A stretch of 64,000 nucleotides of DNA from Polaribacter sp. L3A8 (GTDB lineage Bacteria; Bacteroidota; Bacteroidia; Flavobacteriales; Flavobacteriaceae). The stretch is from the NCBI RefSeq assembly GCF_009796785.1, contig NZ_CP047026.1, positions 2,204,501 through 2,268,500 of the forward strand, written 5' to 3'. The notes under the pieces are model-generated. The model searched no databases, had not been told where the DNA came from, and worked only from the letters and a program-made list of their open reading frames with translations. This document shows, piece by piece, positions 54,626 to 62,822 of this stretch (positions within the stretch are counted from its first letter, which is position 1; every line of letters begins with the position of its first letter). A program made the translations under genes and the position numbers.

Positions 54626-57115
54626 ATGATGACAAAAAAACTACTTACTAAATTACTTTTAGTTGCTTTTGTACTTGGTTTTTCTACCGAAATGGATGCC
54701 CAGTTCTGGAAGAAAAAGAAAAAAGAGACAACACAGAAAGCTAAAAAACCAACCCCAAAAAAAGGCGATATACAACCTTACGGGAAAATCGTTACCAAAG
54801 AACATAAAACAGACGAAGGTTTATTTAAAGTCCACTCAAAAGACAATACCTATCTTTTTGAGATTCCAGACTCTCTTTTAACAAGAGAAATGTTAATGGT
54901 TACAAGAATTGCTAAAACTGCGAATGGTATTGGTTTTGGTGGAGGAAAAACCAATACACAAGTACTACGTTGGGAAAAGAAAAAAAAACAAATTCTTTTA
55001 AGAATTGTTTCTTACGACGTAGTTGCTGATACTATTTTACCCGTACATGAAGCGGTTGTAAATTCTAATTTAGAGCCTATTTTATTTTCTTTTCCAATAA
55101 AAGCAATAAGTAAAGACTCTACAGCAACAGTAATAGATGCTACCGCTTTATTTGCCACAGACATTAAACCATTAGGCTTACCTGCTAAAGACAGAAAAAC
55201 GTATCAAGCTACAAGAATGGATAAAGATCGTTCTTATATCGATCGCATCAGTAGTTACCCACAAAACATAGAAATTAGACATGTAAAAACTTATATTGCA
55301 AGCAAAGCACCTTCAAACAGCGCACTAGGTTCTATTACTTTAGAAATGAGTAACTCAATGGTATTACTACCTAAGGTACCTATGAAAAGACGTTATTTTG
55401 ATGAACGTGTAGGATGGTTTGCTCGCGGACAAGTAGATTATGGCTTAGAAGCTCAAAAAAGTAAAACCGTAACTTATTTAGATAGATATCGTTTAGAGGT
55501 TAAAGAAGAAGATATCGAGAAATTTAAAAGAGGAGAATTAGTAGAACCAAAAAAACAAATTGTTTATTATGTAGATAGAGCTACTCCTAAAGAATGGGTT
55601 CCTTATATTATTCAGGGTGTAAACGATTGGCAAGTTGCTTTTGAAGCTGCAGGTTTTAAAAATGCAATTGTTGGTAAAATGGCACCAACTAAAGAAGAAG
55701 ATCCAGAGTATAGCCCAGAAGATGTTCGTTATTCTGTTATTCGATATTTAGCGTCTCCAATTCCTAATGCAAACGGACCTCACGTAAGTGACCCAAGGTC
55801 TGGAGAAATTTTAGAATCGGATATCAACTGGTATCATAATGTAATGACTTTATTACACAATTGGTACTTTATACAAACTGCAGCAATAAATCCTGATGCA
55901 AGAGGAAATAATTTTAAGACAGAAACGATGGGAGAATTAATTAAGTTTGTTTCTTCTCATGAGCTTGGTCACACTCTAGGATTACCTCATAATATGGGGA
56001 GTTCTACAGCGTATCCAGTAGATTCTTTACGCTCTGCTTCTTTTACTAAAAAGTACGGAACAGCACCTTCTATTATGGATTATGCTCGTTTTAATTACGT
56101 TGCACAACCAGAAGATAAAGGTGTTGCATTAATGCCAAATATTGGTACCTACGATAAATATGCAATTTCTTGGGGATACAGACCTATTTTAGATAAAAGT
56201 GCTATTGATGAAAAACCAATTTTAGACTCTTGGATTTTAAAACATGCAGGAGACCCAATGTACAGATTTGGACATCAACAAGCATCTGGAGTTGTAGATC
56301 CTAGTTCTCAAACAGAAGATTTAGGAGACAACGCTATGAAAGCTTCTATGTATGGTATTAAAAATTTACAAAGAATTTTACCTAGATTAGAGGAATGGAC
56401 ATCTGAAAAAGGTGAAAATTATGACGAATTATCTACCATGTACGGACAAGTTTTAAGTCAATTTAACAGATACATGGGTCACGTGACAGCAAATGTTGGT
56501 GGGGTTTACGAAAACTTTAAAACCACAGACCAAGAAGGTGCTGTGTACACTCCTGTAGATAAAGCAACTCAAAAAGAAGCGTTACAATTTGTTATTGATG
56601 AGTTATTTAAAACACCAACTTGGATGTTAGACCAAAACATTTTTAGCAAAACTGAATTTTCTGGTTCTGTAGAAAGAGTTAGAGGTTTACAAGCAAGAAC
56701 TTTAAATAATATATTAGATGCTGGTAGAATGGCACGTATGATAGAAAATGAAACCTCTAATGGTTCTAAAGCTTATTCTTTAATTAGCATGATGAGCGAT
56801 TTAAGAAAAGGAGTTTGGAGTGAAATTTATGCAGAAAAATCTATTGACACCTACAGAAGAAACTTACAAAGAGCTTATTTAGACAGGTTAGATTACCTAC
56901 TAAATAAGGCATCAGACCAAAAAGGTGCTAATAGCGGTTATAGTAAAAAAACTGGTATTACAATCAACCAATCTGATGTAAAATCTGTAGCAATAGGAGA
57001 GTTAAAACGTTTACAACGTGATGCAAAATCTGCATCTAACAGAGGCAATACGTTAACTCGTTACCACTTACAAGATGTTGTAGATAGAATTGATACAATT
57101 TTAGATCCTAAATAA
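54626..57115 (+). CDS. Zinc-dependent metalloprotease (DUF5117/DUF5118 type)
   Basis: 829 residues with a signal peptide (MTKKLLTKLLLVAFVLGFSTEMDA) and a basic Lys-rich stretch after it. The zinc site HELGHTLGLPH at residues 445-455 (HExxHxxGxxH) and a downstream Met turn in PSIMDYARFNY identify a metzincin. N-terminal domains match DUF5118 (FWKKKKKETTQ...) and DUF5117. Probably exported to the periplasm or surface; the substrate is unknown. The 54337-54625 gap holds only the terminator and A/T-rich DNA. Confidence 0.88.
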   Translation: MMTKKLLTKLLLVAFVLGFSTEMDAQFWKKKKKETTQKAKKPTPKKGDIQPYGKIVTKEHKTDEGLFKVHSKDNTYLFEIPDSLLTREMLMVTRIAKTANGIGFGGGKTNTQVLRWEKKKKQILLRIVSYDVVADTILPVHEAVVNSNLEPILFSFPIKAISKDSTATVIDATALFATDIKPLGLPAKDRKTYQATRMDKDRSYIDRISSYPQNIEIRHVKTYIASKAPSNSALGSITLEMSNSMVLLPKVPMKRRYFDERVGWFARGQVDYGLEAQKSKTVTYLDRYRLEVKEEDIEKFKRGELVEPKKQIVYYVDRATPKEWVPYIIQGVNDWQVAFEAAGFKNAIVGKMAPTKEEDPEYSPEDVRYSVIRYLASPIPNANGPHVSDPRSGEILESDINWYHNVMTLLHNWYFIQTAAINPDARGNNFKTETMGELIKFVSSHELGHTLGLPHNMGSSTAYPVDSLRSASFTKKYGTAPSIMDYARFNYVAQPEDKGVALMPNIGTYDKYAISWGYRPILDKSAIDEKPILDSWILKHAGDPMYRFGHQQASGVVDPSSQTEDLGDNAMKASMYGIKNLQRILPRLEEWTSEKGENYDELSTMYGQVLSQFNRYMGHVTANVGGVYENFKTTDQEGAVYTPVDKATQKEALQFVIDELFKTPTWMLDQNIFSKTEFSGSVERVRGLQARTLNNILDAGRMARMIENETSNGSKAYSLISMMSDLRKGVWSEIYAEKSIDTYRRNLQRAYLDRLDYLLNKASDQKGANSGYSKKTGITINQSDVKSVAIGELKRLQRDAKSASNRGNTLTRYHLQDVVDRIDTILDPK

Positions 57116-57138
57116 TTTATTTAGAATTATAACATATT

Positions 57139-57177
57139 AAAACCACGTCTTAAATTGGCGTGGTTTTTGCTTTTTTA
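57139..57177 (+). terminator. Terminator of the metalloprotease gene
   Basis: AAAACCACG/CGTGGTTTT around TCTTAAATTGG with a T run; 23 bases after the stop. Confidence 0.8.
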
Positions 57178-57197
57178 ATAATTACAAGCATTCTATT

Positions 57198-58784
57198 TTG
57201 AAACAAAAAAGATTCTTCTTTATACTTTTTTTTAACTTAGTAATCACCTCATCTTTTTCTCAAGAAAAAATTACATGTAGAGTTTTAGATGTAACCTCTA
57301 AAGAACCTATAACGTATGCTACCGTAATGCTTAAAAAGATAGAAAGAGGTACACATGCAGACTTAAATGGAGGTTTCCAAATTCCTATTAAATACAAAAG
57401 CAACGGAATTATAAAAATATCTTCCATTGGATATCTATCTAAAGAAGTACAACTATCTAAACTAAATAGCAATGGTATAAATATCATTTATTTATCCACC
57501 TCAAATAATAAGTTAGATGAAGTTGTTATCAAAACCTCTAAAAAGAAAAAAAGAAAATTATTAGGCATCCAAATTGTTAAAAGAGCCATTAAAAACATAT
57601 TGGATAACTATCCAACAGAACCACATTCTTATATTGGTTATTATAGAGATTACCAGCAACCCGTTGGAGACTCTTATCAAAAGAACAGACAATCTAAAGT
57701 AGCAATTAAATACCTAAATGTCCATGAAGCAATTATAGAATCTTTTGATGCAGGTTTTGATAGTGATAAATTAAAAGGCAATAAAAATCAGTCTCTTTTA
57801 TATAATTATAAAATAAACACAAAGTTTATTAGAGACTCTACACTTACAATTCCTTATGACAATAAAAACAAAAAATATTCTGAAAGTGTATATATCACTC
57901 CTTTAGGCGGAAATGAGCTCAACTTATTAAACCTCACAAATACGATTAGAAGTCATGATAAAATGTCTTTTTCCTACAGCAATGTTTTTCAAAAAGACTT
58001 TGTAAAAAACCATAAATTCAGATTAAAAAACATCGTGTTTGCAGATAGTATCCCTTTATATGAAGTAACATTTTCTTCTATTTTAGAAAAAACAAGTTTT
58101 GAATACTCTGCTTATGGCAGTATCTATATTTCTAAACAAGATTTTTCTATTTATAAATTGAACTACAATCTCTACTATAGAAACAAGAAAAACCCACAAT
58201 ATGCTGTTACCATAGAATACACACCAAAAAAAGGTAAAATGTATTTGAATTACATCACTTTTAATAATTTCTTTGAAGCAACCAATGGAAATTATTTTAA
58301 AATTGATAAAACCTTTTTCAATAGCAAACAAAAAACTTTTAAAATCTATTTTAACAGAAGTGTAGCACTTACAAGCATTGATAAAAGAAATTTTAAAATC
58401 TATTACAAAAATAAAAGATTAAAAGTAACTGCTATTAGTCCTTTTGAAGGTAGTCTAAGAATTTTTAATGTTTTTATTGATGACAAATCTATTGCCGAAA
58501 TAAATTTTGAAAACGAAAAAAATAACCCTAGATATACTTCTTTTTTTCAGTTTGATATTACCAAGTTAAAAGATCTAAGTGGTCATGAAATTGATAAAAG
58601 AGCGAGTATAAAGATGAATAAATACCGAGAATTCTTTGTACAAGAAACCTTTGAGAATAAAACAGCAACTCCACAAAACAAGTTTATAGATAAAAATGCT
58701 CCATTATCTAGAGCCAAAATAACCAAGTTAAAACTAGAACATGATTACTGGTTAAACACTCCTTTAAAATCTAGTAAAAATTAA
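57198..58784 (+). CDS. CarboxypepD_reg-like domain protein
   Basis: 528 residues, TTG start (no ATG in frame nearby), signal peptide MKQKRFFFILFFNLVITSSFS. Residues about 23-105 form a carboxypeptidase-regulatory-like beta sandwich (CRVLDVTSKEPITYATVMLKK...HADLNGGFQI), followed by ELDEVVIKTSKKKKRK, as in the linker before TonB-dependent receptors, but here the rest is not a receptor barrel with a plug. The large C-terminal beta-rich part has no name known to me. Probably outer-membrane or periplasmic. Confidence 0.75.
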   Translation: MKQKRFFFILFFNLVITSSFSQEKITCRVLDVTSKEPITYATVMLKKIERGTHADLNGGFQIPIKYKSNGIIKISSIGYLSKEVQLSKLNSNGINIIYLSTSNNKLDEVVIKTSKKKKRKLLGIQIVKRAIKNILDNYPTEPHSYIGYYRDYQQPVGDSYQKNRQSKVAIKYLNVHEAIIESFDAGFDSDKLKGNKNQSLLYNYKINTKFIRDSTLTIPYDNKNKKYSESVYITPLGGNELNLLNLTNTIRSHDKMSFSYSNVFQKDFVKNHKFRLKNIVFADSIPLYEVTFSSILEKTSFEYSAYGSIYISKQDFSIYKLNYNLYYRNKKNPQYAVTIEYTPKKGKMYLNYITFNNFFEATNGNYFKIDKTFFNSKQKTFKIYFNRSVALTSIDKRNFKIYYKNKRLKVTAISPFEGSLRIFNVFIDDKSIAEINFENEKNNPRYTSFFQFDITKLKDLSGHEIDKRASIKMNKYREFFVQETFENKTATPQNKFIDKNAPLSRAKITKLKLEHDYWLNTPLKSSKN

Positions 58785-58806
58785 TTTTTGATTACATATG
58801 AGTATT

Positions 58807-58849
58807 TAAAAAAAAGCTAAAACTTCGTCTTAATTGATGAGGCTTTTTT
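58807..58849 (+). terminator. Terminator of the CarboxypepD_reg-like gene
   Basis: AAAAAAGC and GCTTTTTT enclose an inner CTTCGTC/GATGAGG stem with wobble pairs; about 25 bases after the stop. Confidence 0.65.
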
Positions 58850-58940
58850 ATACCTAGTAATTTGGGTTGTTTCTAAACCTAAAAATTACTAATTTCGTTA
58901 TCGTCTGATATATCAAATTAAAACTCGCCATATCAATAAA

Positions 58941-58964
58941 GTTAGCAATAATTAAACTCACGAA
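58941..58964 (+). repeat. 5' cassette-boundary-like repeat, site B
   Basis: GTTAGCAATAATTAAA followed by CTCACGAA; 21 of 24 bases equal to site A at 46847-46870. It lies 68 bases before the next ATG. Confidence 0.7.
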
Positions 58965-59032
58965 GTTGTAAGGAATTATAAAAAATATCAACTAATTATT
59001 TAAAAATATTAATTATAAAAAAACAAATCAAA

Positions 59033-60061
59033 ATGAAAAAAAATAAAAATTACTTATCAATCCTTTTTTTGTTATCAATCTTCGCATTTGTAATTGTCGC
59101 TTGTAGAGATGATGATAATGATTCGGCTAATGAGCCTCAAAGCTATTTTGCAGTAGCCAATAGGGGGAGCAATACCATTACATATCATAACACAGAAAAT
59201 TTATCTTTATTAGGAACAACTTCGCTACCCGATGGTACTCAACCTACTTATGTAGCATATTCTAGAAAAAAAAATAGAATTTATACAGGTGGTTTAGAAA
59301 ATGGAATGTTGTATGAAATTAATTCTGAGACATTTAAAATAGAGCGTAGTGTTTTAGTTGGGTTAGGCGCATTCCACCTTTGGTTAAATGATTCTGTAGA
59401 TCAATTATGGGTAAATAATATTAATAGTTCTGTAAAAACAACCACTGTTGTAGATTTAAATACATTTACTGTAAAACAGACAATTAATTTACCAAGTACT
59501 TTAGGTCTTTCTACTAATGCAATTCAACACGATGTTATAATTAATCCACAAGGCAATTTCGCATATGTTACTATTTTGGATGGGATGAATACTAGCCATC
59601 TTGTACAATACAATACAGATGATTTTTCAATCGCAAATACGTTTGAATTTGGTGGTGACGGACACGTTGGATTTTTCAATAATTCGCTATACTCGCTTTC
59701 CCAAAACGCTGGAGAAATTAAACAACACCAACCAGATAATTTAACTGAAATAGAAAATATTTCTTTTTCTGGTTCTCACGGAGTAACAGCTAGCGCTAAT
59801 TATCTTTTTGCTGCCGATTTACCCAATGGAAGGTTAGGTGTTATCGATGCTCAAAACAATATCACTTCGACACTTAACACTAGTTTTGATGCCACACATA
59901 ACTTAGCTGTAAATAATTCTGGTAACAAACTAATTGTTAGTTATTCGGGTGGAGCACAAACCAAGATAGAGTTATTTGATATAACTAATGGACAATTAAC
60001 ATCAAATACAACATTAGATTCTGGAACTAACCCATTTGGTGTAGCTTTTATTCAAAAATAA
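59033..60061 (+). CDS. Beta-propeller lipoprotein (YncE/NHL-like)
   Basis: 342 residues. Lipobox FVIVAC at about 19-24, then an acidic stretch (RDDDNDSANE), the usual pattern for a surface or periplasmic lipoprotein. The rest is a series of repeats of the form YFAVANRGSNTITYHN, TYVAYSRKKNRIYTGGL, FAYVTILDGMN and LIVSYSGGAQT that fit a seven-bladed propeller of YVTN/YncE type. It may bind a ligand or another protein; the function is unknown. Flanked by GTTAGCAATA and TATTGCCAAC. Confidence 0.75.
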   Translation: MKKNKNYLSILFLLSIFAFVIVACRDDDNDSANEPQSYFAVANRGSNTITYHNTENLSLLGTTSLPDGTQPTYVAYSRKKNRIYTGGLENGMLYEINSETFKIERSVLVGLGAFHLWLNDSVDQLWVNNINSSVKTTTVVDLNTFTVKQTINLPSTLGLSTNAIQHDVIINPQGNFAYVTILDGMNTSHLVQYNTDDFSIANTFEFGGDGHVGFFNNSLYSLSQNAGEIKQHQPDNLTEIENISFSGSHGVTASANYLFAADLPNGRLGVIDAQNNITSTLNTSFDATHNLAVNNSGNKLIVSYSGGAQTKIELFDITNGQLTSNTTLDSGTNPFGVAFIQK

Positions 60062-60146
60062 TCGAATCCGAAAACAAAATTGGTTGTTTTTGGTGTTACA
60101 ATCGTTTTATGGCAACACTAATTCGAATTATTTTAAAATAAATAAC

Positions 60147-60156
60147 TATTGCCAAC
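60147..60156 (+). repeat. 3' cassette-boundary-like repeat of the gene at 59033
   Basis: TATTGCCAAC, inverse of GTT(A/G)GCAATA at 58941 with one mismatch; 86 bases after the stop. Followed by AAAGAACTGAGC, similar to ACAGTATCGTG after the matching site at 46178. Confidence 0.55.
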
Positions 60157-60259
60157 AAAGAACTGAGCTAAAAAACAACTCTTTTCTTCATTAAATTTAC
60201 GCACTATTATTATAGGCTCATAATTCTATCAATTAGTATTTTGAGCTTTTATTTTTTAT

Positions 60260-61410
60260 GTAATTACTATTTATTTTGATAAAACAGAAACGTACGTTTC
60301 GTCATATGGTAAACCTGATTTTGCGATAGCAAAACTCTGTTTTATCAATTTATTTGAAACCGCTATTAAAGCCAATTTCTTACTCTTACCCTTGTTAACA
60401 ATTCGCTCATAAATCTCACGACATCCTTTATTATGTTTACAAGCTGTAAAAGCACAGAGAAACAAGAGGTTTCGTAGTTTCCTATTTCCAACCTTACTTA
60501 TTCTACTTCTTCCACGTACACTACTTCCAGACACTCTTATCGTTGGAGTGATCCCTACATAACTACATAATTGTGAAGCCGTTTCAAACTTCCTAAACCC
60601 ATCAGTAATTACGATTAAAAACAATGCCGTTTTCAAACCTATCCCTGGAATACTAGTTAGTAATGTTAATTGTGCTTGCTGGTCTTGTTTTACTAACGAA
60701 AGTACTTTTGTTTCGATTCCTAAAATCTCTTTATCTAAATGTTTTTTAGTCCGTTTTAAAGAACCATAAACCCACTTAGAGGGAATCCCTAAAACTTCTT
60801 CTCCGTGAATTTTATTCTTTACCGCTGTGCGTTTTTTAATATCACTATCTAATAATCTAAACAACTGTAAGCACTCACTCTGAACATTGGTAAGAGCAGT
60901 ATACAATGGAACTTCATTGATGCCTCCATATTCACAGATAGCCTTTGCATCACTTTTATCCGTCTTTACTTTAGACAATTTCATTTGGATAAAACGCTTT
61001 ACAGATAAAGGATTTACAATAGATACAAAAATGCTTTGTTTGTATAAAAACTGAGCTAACCTGTAATGGTAATAACCCGTTGCTTCCATAATTACTAATG
61101 AGTTTTTAGGGAGATTTTTTAAGAATATTTTAAACCCTAATTCATCATTTTTAAACTGATCATGACCACTTGTACTTCCATAAACATCAAAAACGTCTTT
61201 ACTGATGTCAACTCCAAAAATTTCCTTATATTTATTCATAAGAACTGATTTATGAAAGAATAACCTACTTTTACTCACAACAACTTGAAAACGAGATCTA
61301 GGTCTCACAGAACTGAACGTGATTTTAGTAGAAAAGAGAGAGGATTACCAATGTTGTCGAAGTCTAAGCTTCACCGTATAAATTAACCTTAATTCTCTCT
61401 TTTATTCTTT
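60260..61410 (-). mobile_element. IS110-family insertion sequence (limits approximate)
   Basis: Contains the intact transposase; IS110 elements lack terminal inverted repeats, so the limits cannot be read directly. A subterminal inverted repeat AAAAGAGAG (61332-61340)/CTCTCTTTT (61394-61402) lies upstream of the gene, where a bridge RNA region would be expected for this side. Confidence 0.5.
60271..61239 (-). CDS. IS110-family transposase
   Basis: 322 residues from the ATG at 61239 (MNKYKEIFGVDISKDVFDVY); the in-frame extension to 61308 lies in the element's noncoding region. N-terminal DEDD RuvC-like domain (GVDISKD, VIMEATGYYHYRLAQFL, VKTDKSDAKAICEYG) and C-terminal Tnp_20 domain with LTSIPGIGLKTALFLIVITDGF, SQLCSYVGITP and the catalytic serine region RGRSRISKVGNRKLRNLL. 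IS110 enzymes use a bridge RNA from their noncoding end. It looks intact. Confidence 0.92.
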   Translation of the reverse strand: MNKYKEIFGVDISKDVFDVYGSTSGHDQFKNDELGFKIFLKNLPKNSLVIMEATGYYHYRLAQFLYKQSIFVSIVNPLSVKRFIQMKLSKVKTDKSDAKAICEYGGINEVPLYTALTNVQSECLQLFRLLDSDIKKRTAVKNKIHGEEVLGIPSKWVYGSLKRTKKHLDKEILGIETKVLSLVKQDQQAQLTLLTSIPGIGLKTALFLIVITDGFRKFETASQLCSYVGITPTIRVSGSSVRGRSRISKVGNRKLRNLLFLCAFTACKHNKGCREIYERIVNKGKSKKLALIAVSNKLIKQSFAIAKSGLPYDETYVSVLSK

Positions 61411-61747
61411 CTGATTATATACTTAAATTTAGTCTTTTATTATAAAATGCTAACTTAAGAAGTATAAAAATAATAGGGTGGTTTTGGCTTAATACAAAGG
61501 TAATTTTGTATTTGCAAAGTCGCCCTTTATTGTTTTAGTTTTTAATTAGTCTAAATTGTAAAAACAAAAAAAGAGCCTGTGGCTCAACTGAATGGTTTGT
61601 GCATTTTTTATGCCCTACTATTCTTATACTAACCGATAACAAAACCATAACCCTACCTCAACTTAAAATAAGAAACTCGATAAACAATTTGTGAGTATTT
61701 ATTCTAATATCTGATACTAAGTTTATCAAACGCATTAAAAAGTATTC
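61411..61747. other. Intergenic region between IS110 and the dihydrouridine synthase gene
   Basis: No gene. A small hairpin GAGCC/GGCTC with loop TGT (61573-61585) carries an A7 run on its left, so it would be a terminator on the minus strand, but no minus-strand gene reads into it within the window. The rest is A/T-rich and unrecognised. Confidence 0.5.
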
Positions 61748-61755
61748 TATATTTG
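61748..61755 (+). promoter_or_regulatory. -7 element of the dihydrouridine synthase gene
   Basis: TATATTTG, 16 bases before the ATG; fits TAnnTTTG. Confidence 0.5.
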
Positions 61756-61771
61756 CAGCAGAATATTTTTT

Positions 61772-62725
61772 ATGAGTCAGACACTTTTATCTTCTCCTTT
61801 ACAAGGATTTACAGATTACAAATTTAGAAATGCATTCAATCATTTTTTTGGAGGAATAGACACATTCTATTCACCTTACATTCGTTTGAATGGTAAAATG
61901 GTGATTAAAAATTCTTACAAGAAAGATATTCTTTTAGAGAATAATACTGAGTTAGAAGTAATTCCGCAAATTATTACCAACGATGTAGAAGAGTTTCTTT
62001 TTGTAGCTAAATACGTAAGAGAATTAGGTTACAAAGAATTAAATTGGAATTTAGGTTGCCCCTACCCGATGGTTACCAAGCGCGGAATGGGTTCTGGATT
62101 AATTGCAGATCCTGAAAAAATAAATAGTATTCTTCATAAAATTCATAATGAATCTGATATTTTAGTTTCTATGAAAATGAGAATGGGCTATGAAACTCCA
62201 GAAGAAATCCTAGATGTGTTGCCTATTTTAGATACTTATCCTTTAAAAAACATTGCTATTCATGCAAGAATAGGAAAACAGTTATACAAAGGCGGAACCA
62301 ATTTAGAGGCATTTCAAAAATGTTTAGATAACAGCAAGCATAAAATGTATTATAATGGTGATATCACTTCCGTTGCTGCATTTAAAAAACTACAAGAACG
62401 ATTTACATCAATAGATCATTGGATGATTGGACGAGGCTTAATTGCAGATCCTTTTTTACCAAGTATGATTAAAAACGATACCACAGAATATCCAAAAAAT
62501 AGATTTGATATTTTTAATGAATTTCACAATCGTATTTTTACAGAATATGACGCTGCACTTTCTGGACCAACTCCTATTAAAATGAAAATGCTTGGTTTTT
62601 GGGAGTATTTTTCTCAAAGCTTTTCAAATCCTCAGAAAACGTATAAAAAAATTAAAAAAGCAAGCAACGTAAAGAATTACGAGATTGTCGTAAGAGAAAT
62701 TTTTAAAGAAGCAAAAAACGGATAA
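61772..62725 (+). CDS. tRNA-dihydrouridine synthase
   Basis: 317 residues, FMN-dependent reductase of uridines in the tRNA D-loop or variable positions. NWNLGCPYPMVTKRGMGSGL holds the active-site Cys and substrate-binding KRGMG, VSMKMRMGYE the FMN-phosphate site, AIHARIGKQLYKG the catalytic-site lysine region, and WMIGRGLIADPFL the GRG. The site of modification (DusB or DusC type) cannot be told from sequence. A -7 box is 16 bases upstream. Confidence 0.93.
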   Translation: MSQTLLSSPLQGFTDYKFRNAFNHFFGGIDTFYSPYIRLNGKMVIKNSYKKDILLENNTELEVIPQIITNDVEEFLFVAKYVRELGYKELNWNLGCPYPMVTKRGMGSGLIADPEKINSILHKIHNESDILVSMKMRMGYETPEEILDVLPILDTYPLKNIAIHARIGKQLYKGGTNLEAFQKCLDNSKHKMYYNGDITSVAAFKKLQERFTSIDHWMIGRGLIADPFLPSMIKNDTTEYPKNRFDIFNEFHNRIFTEYDAALSGPTPIKMKMLGFWEYFSQSFSNPQKTYKKIKKASNVKNYEIVVREIFKEAKNG

Positions 62726-62732
62726 ATCAGTT

Positions 62733-62801
62733 CGTCATTGCGAGGTACGAAGCAATCTCCTTAACCTATAAGCAGATTGCTTCGTAACCTCGAAATGACA
62801 G
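62733..62801. repeat. REP-type extragenic palindrome
   Basis: CGTCATTGCGAGGTACGAAG...CTTCGTAACCTCGAAATGAC is an imperfect inverted repeat of about 28 bases per arm with a short loop, between two convergent genes. It is a well-known family of bacterial extragenic repeats, also common in Flavobacteriaceae. Confidence 0.8.
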
Positions 62802-62822
62802 TCTATTTTAAATTAAAGTGCT

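Noticed and set aside
57198..58784. TonB-dependent receptor (SusC-like)
   Set aside because: It has the CarboxypepD_reg-like domain but no plug domain and is far too short for the 22-strand barrel.
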